From positions 16,063-80,062 of the forward strand of contig CAVRBW010000006.1 in NCBI GenBank assembly GCA_963719325.1: a stretch of 64,000 nt of DNA, read 5' to 3'. Position numbers and translations under genes: made by a program. This document shows, piece by piece, positions 63,596 through 64,000 of the stretch. Source of the stretch: DATBLE01 sp963719325 (lineage in GTDB: Bacteria > Actinomycetota > Thermoleophilia > Gaiellales > Gaiellaceae). The notes beneath the pieces are model-generated. The model worked only from the letters and a program-made list of their open reading frames with translations. It had not been told where the DNA came from and searched no databases. How positions within the stretch are numbered: position 1 is the first letter of the stretch; each line of letters starts with the position of its first letter.

Positions 63596-64000
63596 AGCTG
63601 GTAGATCGAGACCCAGGGCCCGGTGAGGCCGTGCCCGGGCTCGACATGGTAGACCCGTTTCGCCTGCAATCGCAGCTCATCGTAGAACCGGGCCTCGCGC
63701 GGGTATCGGTCGCGCGCAGCGAGCACGCGATCGGCGATCGCTCCGGTGACGAATACGTACCGGACGCGCTCGGTACGCAGGCGGGCGAGGCTGCGGTCCG
63801 GATCGAATGGCCGTCCCGGCCCCGGCAGTGCAAGACCGACGATCCGGTAGGCGTCGAGCGTTGGGGTGGACGACTCGGCGGCGACCGTCGCCTCCGTCGG
63901 GAGATGAGCGACGACCCAGCCCTGCGCGACCACCCGCGTGTCCGTCCGCGTGAGCCTCGCGTCGTCGCCGATCGCCCAGACGAGCGGAACGATCAGCAGT
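63592..64000 (-). CDS. C-terminal part of a glycosyltransferase family 39-like membrane protein (partial)
   Basis: Runs off the right edge. The visible 136 residues begin in a hydrophobic span (LLIVPLVWAIGD) and continue DDARLTRTDTRVVAQGWVVA, HLPTEATVAAESSTPTLDAYR, YVFVTGAIADRVLAARDRYP, YDELRLQAKRVYHVEPGHGL and WVSIYQL. This resembles the periplasmic C-terminal domain of GT39/ArnT-type mannosyltransferases (an extracytosolic domain after many spans). The stop overlaps the start of the secreted 199-residue gene, so they are co-transcribed. Confidence 0.6.
   Translation of the reverse strand, partial: LLIVPLVWAIGDDARLTRTDTRVVAQGWVVAHLPTEATVAAESSTPTLDAYRIVGLALPGPGRPFDPDRSLARLRTERVRYVFVTGAIADRVLAARDRYPREARFYDELRLQAKRVYHVEPGHGLTGPWVSIYQL

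Overview
The window is a GC-rich, densely packed chromosomal segment with mostly minus-strand genes, ATGA/GTGA/TGATG-style overlaps, frequent GTG and TTG starts, actinobacterial-type SOS boxes, Rex, DUF2277, DUF1360 and the GGEDT-type phosphofructokinase. Together these suggest an uncultured-type actinomycete, most likely class Thermoleophilia (Gaiellales/Solirubrobacterales). That placement is inferred from gene style and content, not from a marker-gene search.

Layout. 1-5.5 kb is a seven-gene minus-strand cobalamin operon (btuF-btuC-btuD-cobU-cobT-cobS-phosphatase) headed by a cobalamin riboswitch. 5.5-7.6 kb carries a small VanZ/HAD/hypothetical cluster and a secreted PQQ-type sugar dehydrogenase. 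7.7-12.8 kb is a five-gene operon of two APC permeases with universal-stress domains, a 57-residue membrane peptide and two TrkA-type proteins. 13-21 kb holds a proton-pumping pyrophosphatase, MTA phosphorylase, a GCS2-type ligase, a glycosyltransferase, Rex, a glutaredoxin-like protein and glutamate dehydrogenase. 21-27 kb holds a subtilase and the t6A tRNA-modification set tsaE-tsaB-rimI-tsaD with a family 4 uracil-DNA glycosylase. 27-30 kb is a pantothenate cluster. 30.9-31.9 kb is an AT-rich, gene-poor island that looks foreign. 31.9-42.4 kb carries uvrA, a secreted protein, a PerM-type transporter, a phosphoesterase, a ROK sugar kinase and uvrB. 42.5-48 kb holds a secreted protein with a GGDEF protein, pabB-pabC and a DUF4097 operon. 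48-55.8 kb holds a lytic transglycosylase, coaE, rpsA, polA, a double-GNAT protein and a LarA-like protein. 55.9-64 kb holds livFGMH, tRNA-Leu, pfkA, two exported proteins and the end of a membrane glycosyltransferase-like gene.

Unusual structure. Five copies of a hairpin element built on GGGGGAACC/GGTTCCCCC sit between minus-strand genes. A short palindrome, GTAACAGACTGTTAC, occurs four times, twice inside polA where it adds a duplicated peptide. An approximately 82-bp noncoding element occurs twice at fixed internal spacing on either side of the GGDEF cassette. Four conserved genes (btuD, btuC, vanZ-like, uvrB) each contain one extra base that breaks the frame, which is more likely an assembly error signature than four independent gene deaths. 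Three other genes (cobS, tsaE and a SHOCT membrane gene) have conserved N-termini upstream of any ATG/GTG/TTG, and CTG is the only plausible start.
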